This document shows, piece by piece, positions 1-9,495 of a DNA stretch of 64,000 nucleotides. Under the pieces are notes generated by a model, which had not been told where the DNA came from, ran no database searches, and saw nothing but the letters and a program-made list of their open reading frames with translations. Source of the stretch: Leptolyngbya boryana PCC 6306 (GTDB taxonomy: Bacteria > Cyanobacteriota > Cyanobacteriia > Leptolyngbyales > Leptolyngbyaceae); contig NZ_KB731324.1 of NCBI RefSeq assembly GCF_000353285.1, positions 1,692,577-1,756,576 of the forward strand, read 5' to 3'. The position numbers and the translations under genes were made by a program. The number at the start of each line of letters is the position of its first letter. Position 1 is the stretch's first letter.

Positions 1-1
1 G

Positions 2-1342
2 CTGGCTTCAGTCATGCAGACGATCCATCTTGAGGATCAAGCATCGATTGGCGATATCTTGCAGACGAATCATCCTAATGCGAAACCGCTACAATTCTTG
101 CAGCAGATTGAAGATCTGCATCAACAACGGGCTTCAGCTGCGACGATCGCTCAGTTATATCGCGATCTCGGAGATTGGTATCGTGATCGCCTCGATCCGG
201 TGCGTCCCAGTTCTGGGGATTTAACGATCGTGATTCGCGCCTATGAGCAAACCCTGAAACTGATCGACATGAAATCTGAGCAAGTGCCCGATTTGCTCAA
301 TGACATCGCCAATTTGTATTGGATCAAAGCTCGCTCTGGAGAGGGTGCTGTCGAAACGAATTTAGAGAAAGCCTTAAAAGCTTATCAATTCGCGATCGAT
401 CGCACTGATCCGGCGATTCAGCCGCAGACCTATGCGATGATTCAGAACAATCTCGGTTCGGTTTACAGCGACTTAGCAGGCCTGCGATCGCCCGAAGAAA
501 ATCTGCAACATGCGATCGCGGCATACAAAGCCTCGATTGAACATCGCCCCTTTGACACTGATCCGGCTCGCTACGCCGCGACTCAAAACAATTTAGGAAC
601 CGCGTATTGGAACTTGGCGCAGCATCGTATGCCCATGTTTAACCTGCAATCTGCTGTCTTGGCATATAACGAAGCCCTGCGCTATTACACTCCAGAGCGT
701 GAGCCGATGCACTACGCGATGCTGCAAAACAATTTAGGGACTGCCTATTGGAATCTTTCCCGCTGCGATCAAGCGGTTCAAGAGTTAGCGATGGCAGAAG
801 ACTTTTTGCACTTAGCGATCGGGGCTTACCGAGTGGCGCTGATTTATCGCACCCTAGAGGCGGCTCCTAGCGCTTATGCCGCGACTCAAAATAATCTCGG
901 CACTGCCTACTGGCACTTAGCAAATCAAGACACGACGCATTATGACGATCAGGCAACTTACATGCTTTGCGCGATCGATGCGTATCAAGAATCCCTGAGT
1001 GCAGTGCAATATTTAACTGCAAATCTCTCTTACGCGCCGACCCTCAGCTTCGATCTGTCGGCAACGCATCATCATATTGGGCTGGCTTACTATCAAATGG
1101 CGACTGATCAACGTGCCAGCCTTGAGACGAAAGAGCGATCGCAATTTCTGCATCATGCGCTCAAACATCAGGTGCGAGCGGCTCAAGGCTGGCAAGAGCA
1201 GCCGGACTTCCAACCGAGTGCGGTTGGGCAGTTGAGTCAAATCGTTAAAGGCATCTACGAGCGTGAAGGGATTCAGGGGCAGACGCAAGCCTTATCGCAA
1301 ATTCCGCCCACATTTTTACCCCAAGTGATGCGAGAGCTTTAG
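2..1342 (+). CDS. Tetratricopeptide-repeat protein, probably truncated by the left window edge
   Basis: The reading frame is open to the window edge. The first Met (position 14) has no purine-rich ribosome site before it, so the gene probably begins outside. Four TPR-like units carry the phrase QNNLG(T/S)xY at residues about 144, 191, 238 and 292 counted from that Met, spaced 47, 47 and 54 residues and usually preceded by YA(A/M). Helical TPR arrays are protein-binding scaffolds. No enzymatic domain is visible in this part, and the last 100 residues are helical without a clear repeat. An N-terminal effector domain could lie upstream. The partner is unknown; about 100 nt separate it from argB. 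Confidence 0.75.
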   Translation: MASVMQTIHLEDQASIGDILQTNHPNAKPLQFLQQIEDLHQQRASAATIAQLYRDLGDWYRDRLDPVRPSSGDLTIVIRAYEQTLKLIDMKSEQVPDLLNDIANLYWIKARSGEGAVETNLEKALKAYQFAIDRTDPAIQPQTYAMIQNNLGSVYSDLAGLRSPEENLQHAIAAYKASIEHRPFDTDPARYAATQNNLGTAYWNLAQHRMPMFNLQSAVLAYNEALRYYTPEREPMHYAMLQNNLGTAYWNLSRCDQAVQELAMAEDFLHLAIGAYRVALIYRTLEAAPSAYAATQNNLGTAYWHLANQDTTHYDDQATYMLCAIDAYQESLSAVQYLTANLSYAPTLSFDLSATHHHIGLAYYQMATDQRASLETKERSQFLHHALKHQVRAAQGWQEQPDFQPSAVGQLSQIVKGIYEREGIQGQTQALSQIPPTFLPQVMREL

Positions 1343-1446
1343 GACAAATTCTTAAGTTGTCTAGAAGAGTAATTTAGATAACAATTTGTAGGTGTTATAG
1401 TGCGCGATCGTTAAATAACGCACGATTACCCCCACAGATCAGTTCT

Positions 1447-2337
1447 ATGCTCCAAGACAGCGAACAGTTTGAAACCGCCGATACCCGAGTCCGCATTCTC
1501 AGCGAAGCTCTGCCCTATATTCAGCAATTTGCAGGACGGACGATCGTTGTGAAGTACGGCGGAGCCGCGATGAAAGAAGGCGCGCTCAAAGAGAAAGTCA
1601 TCCGGGATGTTGTCTTTATGGCTTGTGTCGGATTACGTCCGATTCTCGTTCACGGGGGTGGCCCTGAAATCAATTCTTGGCTGAATAAATTAGGGATTGA
1701 AGCTCAGTTTAAGAATGGACTGCGTGTGACCGATGCGGCAACAATGGATGTGGTCGAAATGGTCTTGGTCGGTCGCGTCAATAAAGAGATTGTGTCTTTG
1801 ATCAATCAGGCTGGCGGTTCTGCGGTTGGACTGTGTGGCAAAGATGCGGGGCTATTTGAAGCGCGTCCTGCTGACGAGGAAGGGATTGGATTTGTGGGAG
1901 AAGTAACCCGAGTCAATCCTCAAATTCTTAATTCGCTCGTGAACAATGGTCATATTCCGGTGGTGTCCAGTGTGGCAGCGGATGAGTTTGGGCAGGCATA
2001 CAATATCAATGCGGATACTGTCGCCGGGGAGATTGCAGCAGCCCTCGGAGCTGAGAAACTGATTTTACTGACGGATACTGCTGGAATTCTGCGCGATTAC
2101 AAAGACCCATCGACCTTGATTCCGCGATTGAATATTCAGACGGCGAGAAAGCTGATCGATGAAGGCATTGTTTCGGGCGGGATGATTCCGAAAGTCAATT
2201 GCTGTGTGCGATCGCTGGCTCAAGGTGTGAAAGCTGCTCATATCGTGGATGGACGGATGCCGCACTCGCTGCTATTGGAGATTTTTACCGATACGGGAAC
2301 GGGTTCGATGATTGTGGGTTCAGAATTTGCGCCGTAA
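1447..2337 (+). CDS. argB: Acetylglutamate kinase
   Basis: Phosphorylates N-acetylglutamate, the controlled second step of arginine synthesis, in the cytoplasm. The 296-residue length is normal. The amino-acid-kinase fold is recognisable from VVKYGGAAM (about residues 34-42), the glycine-rich HGGGPEI substrate loop (about 74-80), and the C-terminal GGMIPKV segment. The N-terminal extension (about 25 residues with an amphipathic helix before the kinase core) is the type found in arginine-sensitive hexameric enzymes, the ones bound by the nitrogen signal protein PII in cyanobacteria; PII control here is inferred from the family. It is preceded by about 100 nt of AT-rich intergenic DNA and followed after 42 nt by an unrelated hydrolase. 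Confidence 0.96.
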   Translation: MLQDSEQFETADTRVRILSEALPYIQQFAGRTIVVKYGGAAMKEGALKEKVIRDVVFMACVGLRPILVHGGGPEINSWLNKLGIEAQFKNGLRVTDAATMDVVEMVLVGRVNKEIVSLINQAGGSAVGLCGKDAGLFEARPADEEGIGFVGEVTRVNPQILNSLVNNGHIPVVSSVAADEFGQAYNINADTVAGEIAAALGAEKLILLTDTAGILRDYKDPSTLIPRLNIQTARKLIDEGIVSGGMIPKVNCCVRSLAQGVKAAHIVDGRMPHSLLLEIFTDTGTGSMIVGSEFAP

Positions 2338-2379
2338 AGTCGGGCACTCTGGATTTATCTGCCTTTACTGGTCTGCACC

Positions 2380-3423
2380 ATGCCTAGAAACTTTTTTACT
2401 CAAATCGGTTACTCGATCGCTGCAAATTCTCTGCCTCAGCGCACGAAGTTTCAGGAGGATCGACTACCGATAAAAAATGATGGCTGTCGATCGCAGTTTC
2501 TCTTACATCCCGCTCCGACGACGAAAGTCTGTCTGTTTTTTCACGGTTTTACGGCTGCGCCTTATCAGTTTTTACCAATGGCGCGGGTGTTTTACCAGGC
2601 GGGCTATAACGTGATCATTCCGCGATTGCCTGGGCATGGGCAGGCGGGCGACTGGAACGGCAAGAATCCACCCCCGTTGCCAACGAATGTAGAGACTTAC
2701 AAGAATTTTGCGCTGGAGTGGTTCCGGCAGGCTCAGGGGCTAGGCGATAGAGTTGTGGTGGGCGGATTGTCGGGTGGGGGGACGCTTGCAGCGTGGCTGG
2801 CTCTGGAAAAAGCGAGTCAAATCGATCGTGCTTTACTTTTTGCTGCTTATCTTAGTAGCAGTAACAAAGTGATTGATCTATTTGTCAAAACGTTCAATAC
2901 CTATTTTGAATGGCAGAGTGATGAGCCTGGAGAGCCGATCGGGTACAAAGGGTTTACTTTTCCAGATCTAAGAGTCTTTCTCGATTTAGGGAGTGAGGTG
3001 CTAAAACGGTCGAAGTCGGCAGCGGCTCCTCCAATGTTTGTCGTCTCAACTGATGCGGATCGGGCAGTGAGCAATACGGATCACACAGTCTTGTTTGAGA
3101 ATCTATTAGTCCGTCAGCCGAAAACTTGGTATTACAGATTCGATCGTGAGTTGAATATCCCTCACACGATGATGACGAAGGCAGAGGGCAATCAGTGGGA
3201 AAATCTGCTGAATGTGATGGCAAAAGCGTTTGTGCAGAGTGATTTGGCTTGGGCAGAGATCGAAGAAATTGCTTATCGAATGACTGAAGGTAAAACTTGT
3301 AAGCAAGCCGTTGCAGAGTTGAATCTCACGAGTAAAGCTTCTCCTGATTTACCGGCGTTGATGACGATGATCGACAAGCGTGAAATTGTGATCAAACGCA
3401 ATCCAACCTGGGGTAATGATTAA
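2380..3423 (+). CDS. Alpha/beta-hydrolase fold protein, lipase/esterase-like
   Basis: A serine hydrolase candidate of 347 residues. The oxyanion-side strand reads LFFHGFTAAP (about residues 52-61), the next loop RLPGHG, and the nucleophile elbow GLSGGG (about 129-134, Ser131). A late Asp-containing strand (VVSTDADRAV) and a His (IPHTMM) supply plausible acid and base residues. There is no signal peptide. The C-terminal 70 residues are a helical extension beyond the normal fold. The substrate cannot be read from sequence. It follows argB by 42 nt and may be read through from it, but no pathway link is apparent. Confidence 0.8.
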   Translation: MPRNFFTQIGYSIAANSLPQRTKFQEDRLPIKNDGCRSQFLLHPAPTTKVCLFFHGFTAAPYQFLPMARVFYQAGYNVIIPRLPGHGQAGDWNGKNPPPLPTNVETYKNFALEWFRQAQGLGDRVVVGGLSGGGTLAAWLALEKASQIDRALLFAAYLSSSNKVIDLFVKTFNTYFEWQSDEPGEPIGYKGFTFPDLRVFLDLGSEVLKRSKSAAAPPMFVVSTDADRAVSNTDHTVLFENLLVRQPKTWYYRFDRELNIPHTMMTKAEGNQWENLLNVMAKAFVQSDLAWAEIEEIAYRMTEGKTCKQAVAELNLTSKASPDLPALMTMIDKREIVIKRNPTWGND

Positions 3424-3504
3424 TTTTTTGGAGGAAGCTGAATATCGATCGTATCTTCGCTTGTGCTAGAAGAATTTTATTACGGTCGATCGCTTAGTTG
3501 CTAT

Positions 3505-4214
3505 TCATTGAAACGGACGGAGAAAATAAAAGCGATCTCTATCTTTGCGTCCGATGAATCCTGTTAACGGCGAAGAAAGCTCAATCAGAATGTCTCTTAA
3601 TTGCTTCTCATCCAGTAGTCGAGGTGGATTCGAGGCTTCATAATGTCCTTGAATGAATCCAACACTTAACTCTTGTGGTGCTTTTGAAGAACTTGAATAA
3701 TTGTGGCTCGCACTTCGATATCTTCTTGAATGCGATCGAGATATCTATTAATTTTTTCATTTGAGTCTTCGCCAAAAGGCGATTAAAGCAAGCTTCTAGC
3801 TCAAATAGATTGACTGCTCTAGGATATTGAGCCTTTAGTGTTACTAATCGTTCTAATGTTTCAGGGCGCATAACATCATTTCTCCTTCAACTGCTGCTTT
3901 CTCGGCTGCATTAGTTAATCGACCAGCAACAAATAAAACTTTAACTGAACGCTCAATTTGAGCGTTCCCCAAATGAGTGTGACCTAAATTAATGAGCTGG
4001 GCAGCAACACCATTTGGTAAATTTTTGTGTTTGCTAGCTTTACACTCACCTACTAGGGGATAAGGAGCTTCGCAATAGATATCAATTCCTCCTGCACCCC
4101 CAGCAGCATTTAGATCAAGGCTAGCTTTGAGATTGTTTAGAGAGTTTTGAAATCCAAGTTCTACAAAGCTTCTTCTCACTAGTTTCTCAAAGCGATCGCC
4201 ATCACTTGAATTCC
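3505..4214 (-). pseudogene. Decayed restriction-endonuclease-like gene, N-terminus lost, at least three frameshifts
   Basis: Reading the minus strand, four successive frames join into one sensible protein. The first part (about 4210-3856) has a PD-(D/E)xK-like core, GGIDIY then VGECKASK, followed by LFVAGRLTNAAEKAA. The frame then shifts to MRPETLERLVTLKAQYP (about 3870-3785), shifts again to INRYLDRIQEDIEVRATI (about 3765-3680), and again to LSPLTG-type C-terminal sequence ending FYFLRPFQ with stop at 3505-3507. Its 5' end is replaced by IS110 transposase sequence near 4205-4215. The frames are seen directly; the nuclease fold is inferred from the motif. Not functional as it stands. Confidence 0.72.
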
Positions 4215-4825
4215 CAGACTTGCCAATGCACCTCGACGACAAAGCGAAACGCCTCTGCTGGGGAACGCTCAAGTAACTCAGCCACCAGTTTGTGGCTCAT
4301 CTGTCGTCGGTCTTCTGGGGCAATCAAGCCAAATTGATGCGCTTTCATGCGAATTTGATTCTGCACCGCCGAGCGCTGCTGCACCAGTTGCGATCTCGTT
4401 CGACTCAGCAGGCGACGCTGTTCCTGTTCTGGCGTGGGCACTCGGATGCCGCGCAAGCGTCCCGCTTCCAACTGGCTCGCTAATTTCTGGGCATCGCGTT
4501 TGTCCGTCTTAACGCGACTGTGCGCTGAGACTTCGACCGCCGCTGCATGGACAACGATGTTGTCGATCCCGTGCAACTTCAACACACGGTGCAACACATA
4601 CCCAGAAAATCCGGCTTCGTAGGCACTGTGGAGAGTGGCTTCAGGAAAAAATCGTAACAACTGTTGTGCTAGTTCCTCAGGCACGGCTGCCGTACTCCAT
4701 TTCTTCACGACCGTTTGGTTGATCTGCACGACCACCACGTAGCGCCGCTTATGGACATCAATGCCGATATAAACCTGTTGCCCCTTGTATGATGAAATTG
4801 GTGTGGCGTTCAAGCTGGTTTTCAT
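4202..4825 (-). pseudogene. Truncated IS110-family transposase (DEDD recombinase N-terminal half)
   Basis: The start is the ATG at 4823-4825, chosen because AGGAGGACAGC directly precedes it. The product begins with a short leader and then YIGIDVHKRRYVVVV, the first DEDD aspartate strand, followed by the Glu of SAYEAGFSGY, and the DKRDAQKLA segment. These are hallmarks of the RuvC-like domain of IS110 enzymes. Full-length relatives have roughly 300-400 residues. Here only about 207 remain and the reading frame runs out just after VHWQVWEF, where host nuclease sequence begins. The C-terminal serine-containing domain needed for recombination is missing, so it should be inactive. Confidence 0.88.
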
Positions 4826-4925
4826 GCTGTCCTCCTGGCTTGTTTTTGTTACTTTCAGGCTATTTCGGAGTGGGGCATCTTGGCTAGTGCGCCATACTAT
4901 CCACCATAGGGACACTGAACTAGAC
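4205..4925 (-). mobile_element. IS110-family insertion sequence remnant (5' end retained, 3' half deleted)
   Basis: Contains the 5' portion of an IS110 element: non-coding leader (about 4826-4925) and the first half of the transposase. IS110 elements lack terminal inverted repeats, so neither boundary can be fixed by eye. The 3' boundary is set near 4205-4215, where transposase sequence gives way to the decayed nuclease. In this family the leader is where a bridge RNA is encoded. Confidence 0.7.
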
Positions 4926-4951
4926 TAACAGCCAATCGCAGTCCCTTCTTC

Positions 4952-5002
4952 AGTGGGTTTCAACCCACTTCGCACAGTTAGCCCGAACTTCCAGTTCAGG
5001 GC
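4952..5002. repeat. Pair of hairpins with GGTTTCAACC core, interspersed-repeat type
   Basis: The first hairpin is AGTGGGTT-TC-AACCCACT (4952-4969, perfect 8-bp stem). The second is GCCCGAAC-loop-GTTCAGGGC (4981-5002, one bulge). The GGTTTCAACC core recurs in the hairpin array near 53 kb, so this is probably one family of dispersed non-coding repeat. It sits directly beside the IS110 remnant. Confidence 0.55.
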
Positions 5003-5162
5003 GGGATGCAAACGAGAGCGACGATCTCCCAATTCATTTCACCTTACATGCAAGATTTCAGGAGGGGCAGCGCGATCGCACTGTCTCTTTACTCTTTGCA
5101 AAAGCGCGATCGAGTGCGACACCTGCTACACTCGATCGCTGAAATCTTGAGAAAATGCACCA

Positions 5163-5864
5163 ATGCCGATCGAAACTTGGTTCCCGCTTGCTATCTACTA
5201 TGACGACTTACCCGATGCTTCAGAACATCAACAAGCATTGCTGGATGCAGTTATGCAATTAGAGCACCAGGGAGCCGAACCTCGCAATTATCCTGAAATG
5301 GCGTGGACAGGCGATTTACATGGAGTCGAACAGATTCACACTCATCCCGCTTTTTCCTGGATTGTCAAACAAGTTGAGTTGCATGTCGCCACGTATTTAC
5401 AAGAAGTGGGAGTCGATTTAAGCAAAGTTGATCTCTATATTCAGCGGGCTTGGCCGATCATTTCACGTCCTGATCAAGGTGTCGGTGCACATTGCCACAA
5501 TACAGCGCATGTGAGTGCGGTTTACTACATTAAAGTTCCAACTGGGGAAATGTCTGATCCTGGCAGTTTAGTGTTTTTCAACGATGCGCGAGTGAATGAA
5601 GTTAGCCCAGGTCTGGGAAGCGAAAATACAGATATTGTTGATGCGGATAACTATCTGAATCAACTGGATACAGCTTATGCCCCTGTAGAAGGACGGTTAA
5701 TAATTTTTCCTGCAAAACAACGCCATGCAGTCACGATGAACGAGACCGATGAAGTGCGCGTTTCATTGTCGTTTGACATTGTGCTAACTGCCACTGGCAA
5801 AGCTGCGGGTGCATATGAATTTCTCACGCCCCCTCCGAATCAGTGGAGAAAGTTTTTTGCATAA
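5163..5864 (+). CDS. Putative 2-oxoglutarate/Fe(II)-dependent oxygenase (TIGR02466-like)
   Basis: A 233-residue soluble protein with a double-stranded beta-helix signature. GAHCHNTAHVSAVYYI (around residue 110) offers the first metal His, and FPAKQRHAVTMN (around residue 180) the distal His, with the 2OG-binding Arg in VRVSLSFDI. These match the HxD/N...H...R layout of small prolyl-hydroxylase-like oxygenases in which a putative 2OG-Fe(II) family is defined. The substrate is unknown. An in-frame ATG at 5163 was used; it is preceded by repeat-rich DNA and followed within 48 nt by the FHA-ABC gene, so the two may be co-transcribed. Confidence 0.75.
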   Translation: MPIETWFPLAIYYDDLPDASEHQQALLDAVMQLEHQGAEPRNYPEMAWTGDLHGVEQIHTHPAFSWIVKQVELHVATYLQEVGVDLSKVDLYIQRAWPIISRPDQGVGAHCHNTAHVSAVYYIKVPTGEMSDPGSLVFFNDARVNEVSPGLGSENTDIVDADNYLNQLDTAYAPVEGRLIIFPAKQRHAVTMNETDEVRVSLSFDIVLTATGKAAGAYEFLTPPPNQWRKFFA

Positions 5865-5911
5865 GTTGAGCGATCGAGTCGTAGGCAAGAATGAAGAGAG
5901 GAATTCTTGCC

Positions 5912-8347
5912 ATGATGAGTACTGCTGACCAAACTACACTTGTTAGTCAAACCCAACCGTTTATTGAACTAAACAATTGTGGTGAAATTCTCCGGTTTCA
6001 ACTTCAAGACGCAGAGTATCAACTTGGACGCGATCGCGCTTGGTCGGATTTAGAAATTCCCCAGATCGGTTGGGAAGTACTCTCGCGACAACAAGCGATT
6101 CTTCAGCGTGAAGGTGAAGACTATCGAATTTATGATGGCGATCGCGAAAAGGTGAGCCGCAATGGAATTTATATCAACCACACGCGCATCTCTGCCCAAA
6201 CAGGTCATTTACTGAAGCATGGAACTCAGTTAACGATTGGGCAAGATCCAAACAATCAAGTTGTTTTAACTTATTTCAATCCTGCTAGTAGTCCAACGAT
6301 CACACCCAGTAAGTTTCGGCTCAATCTCAAACAGCTTCGCGAGTTTCCCGTCGAACTCGGTCGCGATCCTGATCCGTTGCGCTATTCCTCGATGAAATTG
6401 GATGCTCCCGTTGTGTCCCGTCGTCATGCTTCAATTTCTCCGACCCGCGATGGTCGCTATACGTTGCAAGACCATAGTACGAACGGAACCTTTGTGAACG
6501 GGCAACGAATTGAGCGCTTTGCTGAACTGCGTGAGGGAGATCGCATTCGCATTGGGCCTTTTACGTTGCTATATGAGCGCGGCTGTTTAGAAATCGTCGA
6601 TCGCGGCAATGAAATTCGCTTAGATGCAGTCCATCTCGTTCGCAAAGTTCAAGATAAAAAAGGTCAGGAACGAACCATTTTGAGCGATGTTTCTTTGTCG
6701 ATCGAGCCTGGACAATTGGTGGCACTCGTCGGAGGAAGTGGAGCGGGAAAATCCACCCTGATGAAAACGCTTTTAGGCATTGAGCCGACAACATCAGGAA
6801 CGGTTTATCTCAATGGAGAAGACCTGCGGCAGCAGTTTGAGCTATATCGATCGCACATTGGCTATGTTCCTCAAGATGATATTGTGCATGGCAATCTAAC
6901 CGTTGAAGAAGTTTTGAGCTATGCCTGCAAGTTGCGATTGCCGCCGGATACGAATGTCAAAGCGGTTCTCGATCGCACGTTAGAACAAGTGAAATTAAGC
7001 CATGTAAAACATACGTTTGTGCGCGATTTGAGTGGAGGACAACGCAAGCGAGTCAGCATTGGGGTCGAATTACTCGCTGACCCAAGATTATTTTTCCTAG
7101 ATGAGCCAACTTCTGGACTCGATCCAGGGCTGGACAAGGAAATGATGAACTTATTACGCGAGCTTGCCAATCAAGGAAGAACGGTCATTCTAGTGACTCA
7201 TGCAACTGCAAATTTAGAAGTCTGCGATCGCGTTGCATTCATGGGGCGTGGAGGTAAGTTGTGCTACTTTGGCTCACCTCTGAACGCTTTAGAGTTTTTT
7301 GAAATGCCGTCTAATGATTTGAAGTATTTTGCTGATATTTATATCAAGCTTGACCAAGGCAGAACCAAACAAGAAGTACAAGCAACGGTTCAAATGTGGG
7401 CAACGAAGTTCGCCAACTTGATTGAGCAACGTCATTCTACTTTTTCTAAATCAAAATCTTCTGCCTCTCCAAAGCCAGCGCATTCTGCTCTCGTTCGTCA
7501 ACTCGGTTTGTTAAGTCAACGCTATTTTCAATTGCTTTTGCGCGATCGTACAAGCTTACTTCTCACGCTACTGACTGGTCCAATCGGTATTACTTTAATT
7601 CGGCTCGCTCTAAAAGATAATACTTCTCTGACGCAAGTGGTTCCAGCGGAAGCAATGCAGGCTTCTCTTGCTTTAAGAACTTTATTCATCTTTAGCTGTA
7701 TTGCAATTTGGGTGGGAATTTCCTGCGCGGCTCAAGAAATCGTCAAAGAAGCTGCGATCTATATGCGTGAGCGTTTGGTGAACCTGAATTTGATCGCTTA
7801 TATCGGCTCAAAGCTCTTTGTGCGATCGGGAATTGCACTTTTGCAAACGATGTTGATTGTGATTGCGATCGCGCTAAATTTCCAATCTCCTGAATCAAAA
7901 TTACTTCCCTGGATATTGAGTACAGGCGTGACAACTTTCCTAACGTTGCTGAGTAGTATTTGTTTGGGGCTATTACTATCAACCTTTGTCAAAAATGAAA
8001 ATGAAGCCAACAATGCGTTACCGCTGATTATGATCCCGCAGATTATCTTCTCCGGCGTGTTATTTGAACTAGAAGGATTACCCGCGAAGTTTGCTTGGCT
8101 GTTACTAAGCCGTTGGTCAGTTGGAGCTTATGGCGCGATCGTCGATGTAAATGCAATGATTCCACCTGCGATTACGATCCCAGGACATGCGCCGATCCCA
8201 CAGCCAATTCAAGCGAGTGCAGTTTACGATGCAACTTGGCAGAACTTAGGCTTGAACTGGGGAGTGCTTGGTGCCAGTAGTTTGGTTTACTTAGCGATCG
8301 CATTCATTCTGCAAAAACGCAAAGACATCAAAACGAATGGTCGCTGA
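5912..8347 (+). CDS. FHA-domain ABC transporter, ABCG-type half transporter
   Basis: Two N-terminal forkhead-associated domains (roughly residues 15-120 and 130-225; the second has SRRHASI and HSTNGTFVNG) are fused to one ABC ATPase and a six-helix ABC2-type membrane domain. ATPase motifs are VGGSGAGKST (about residue 275), LSGGQRKRVSIG (about 375) and LFFLDEPTSGLDP (about 395). The fold order ATPase-then-membrane is that of ABCG/WHITE exporters, which dimerise. FHA domains bind phosphothreonine, so activity may be gated by a Ser/Thr kinase; this is inference. The ATG at 5912 is preferred over 5891 because GAGAGGA lies 9 nt upstream. The transported substrate is unknown. Confidence 0.92.
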   Translation: MMSTADQTTLVSQTQPFIELNNCGEILRFQLQDAEYQLGRDRAWSDLEIPQIGWEVLSRQQAILQREGEDYRIYDGDREKVSRNGIYINHTRISAQTGHLLKHGTQLTIGQDPNNQVVLTYFNPASSPTITPSKFRLNLKQLREFPVELGRDPDPLRYSSMKLDAPVVSRRHASISPTRDGRYTLQDHSTNGTFVNGQRIERFAELREGDRIRIGPFTLLYERGCLEIVDRGNEIRLDAVHLVRKVQDKKGQERTILSDVSLSIEPGQLVALVGGSGAGKSTLMKTLLGIEPTTSGTVYLNGEDLRQQFELYRSHIGYVPQDDIVHGNLTVEEVLSYACKLRLPPDTNVKAVLDRTLEQVKLSHVKHTFVRDLSGGQRKRVSIGVELLADPRLFFLDEPTSGLDPGLDKEMMNLLRELANQGRTVILVTHATANLEVCDRVAFMGRGGKLCYFGSPLNALEFFEMPSNDLKYFADIYIKLDQGRTKQEVQATVQMWATKFANLIEQRHSTFSKSKSSASPKPAHSALVRQLGLLSQRYFQLLLRDRTSLLLTLLTGPIGITLIRLALKDNTSLTQVVPAEAMQASLALRTLFIFSCIAIWVGISCAAQEIVKEAAIYMRERLVNLNLIAYIGSKLFVRSGIALLQTMLIVIAIALNFQSPESKLLPWILSTGVTTFLTLLSSICLGLLLSTFVKNENEANNALPLIMIPQIIFSGVLFELEGLPAKFAWLLLSRWSVGAYGAIVDVNAMIPPAITIPGHAPIPQPIQASAVYDATWQNLGLNWGVLGASSLVYLAIAFILQKRKDIKTNGR

Positions 8348-8381
8348 GATCAACTCACACGCATTGCTCAAAACTCGTCTT

Positions 8382-8942
8382 TCACTGCGGCTTGTCCTTA
8401 CCAAATCGCAAATCCGCCAATCGCTTCTGAGCATCTGGATCGAGCGAATGCATCAACAATCGTCCCGCTGATTTCTTCTTCGGCTTCAATTTGCTCTGAA
8501 CTTTCCGCGCCGCAAATTCGACTTCATTGGCTAACTTTTCTGCCGACATCCACTCAGCTCCATATCCGACAACCGTTAACTGCTGAGCGCGATCGCTCGT
8601 TGCCACAATCAACCGCTGCTTAAATTTCCGCATGTCATATCGAAAATCTGCACAAGTTTTCTCGATATAAGTATCTGCGGTTTGCCCAAAATCGGTATAG
8701 CAGACATATAAATGCTTCGTGATGATTTCTCGATTTGTTCCGCCATCTCGAAACTGAGCATCGAACACCACATGCGTCTCAAAATCTTGATAAGCGCTAT
8801 ATCCCATCAGCGCTTCGACTAATTTCCGCCGCGACTCTTCTAATCCTTGGCGATCGCGAATTTCTTTCAGCTCATGCCAAGCTCCGACTATGTTATAGCC
8901 GTCCACCAATAGAAGTGCCTGTGGTGCAGAACGTGGCATCAC
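8382..8942 (-). CDS. NYN-domain ribonuclease-like protein (YacP/Rae1 family)
   Basis: A 186-residue PIN-like fold protein. LLVDGYNIVGAW at the N-terminus supplies the first acidic residue, VVFDAQF the second, and TADTYIEKTC and VATSDRAQQL the remaining acidic and serine positions of NYN nucleases. The Bacillus relative Rae1 cuts mRNA within ribosomes. The C-terminus is Lys-rich (KLKPKKKSAGR), suited to RNA binding. It is transcribed alone, convergent with the FHA-ABC gene 34 nt away. Confidence 0.85.
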   Translation of the reverse strand: MMPRSAPQALLLVDGYNIVGAWHELKEIRDRQGLEESRRKLVEALMGYSAYQDFETHVVFDAQFRDGGTNREIITKHLYVCYTDFGQTADTYIEKTCADFRYDMRKFKQRLIVATSDRAQQLTVVGYGAEWMSAEKLANEVEFAARKVQSKLKPKKKSAGRLLMHSLDPDAQKRLADLRFGKDKPQ

Positions 8943-9102
8943 TCAACGCAGAAAGGACAAGTTTGTAAAGATTGAATCGCTTCACATCTTAATAATATTG
9001 CATTTTTTTAATAAGGTCTGCATTCAGAGATGGGATTCGCAATTTCATGTCGATCGTGCAATTCTCGCAAAAAGCACAGTGATTCGATCGACATTTCGAT
9101 CT

Positions 9103-9495
9103 CTAATGTTCAATTGATCGAGTTGACAGCCAATTTGCGATCGCTGCTTGAGATTCTTGCCCTGCTGCCAATCTCAACATGACTTCTACAACTTCCTCTT
9201 CTGGTGCATTCAAGAAGTAACCATTCAACTCAAGAAAAACTGCGGCTACTACGAAAGCGATTCTCTTATTGCCATCAATAAAGGGATGATTTCTCGCCAA
9301 TCCGTAAGCGTATGCGGCGGCTAGATCGAAAATTGTTGCAGATTCACCGTAGGTAAAGAGCTGTTGTGGTCTTGCTAAACTAGCAGACAATAAATTTTCA
9401 TCCCGAATGCCAGGGCGACCGCCATATTGTTTAAGTTGATCAGCCTGAACACGTCGCACAAAAGATTCTGATATCCAAATCGGTTCCTGAGTCAC
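9103..9495 (-). CDS. Doc/Fic-type toxin (death-on-curing family)
   Basis: A 130-residue single-domain Fic fold protein. The signature loop HPFIDGNKR is at about residues 70-78, the Doc version of the Fic motif. In phage P1 Doc this motif phosphorylates elongation factor Tu and halts translation; the same role is inferred here. The start codon overlaps the stop of the AbrB-type antitoxin gene by four bases (ATGA), showing translational coupling with antitoxin first. The conserved His, Asn, Lys and Arg are all present, so nothing suggests inactivation. Confidence 0.9.
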   Translation of the reverse strand: MTQEPIWISESFVRRVQADQLKQYGGRPGIRDENLLSASLARPQQLFTYGESATIFDLAAAYAYGLARNHPFIDGNKRIAFVVAAVFLELNGYFLNAPEEEVVEVMLRLAAGQESQAAIANWLSTRSIEH

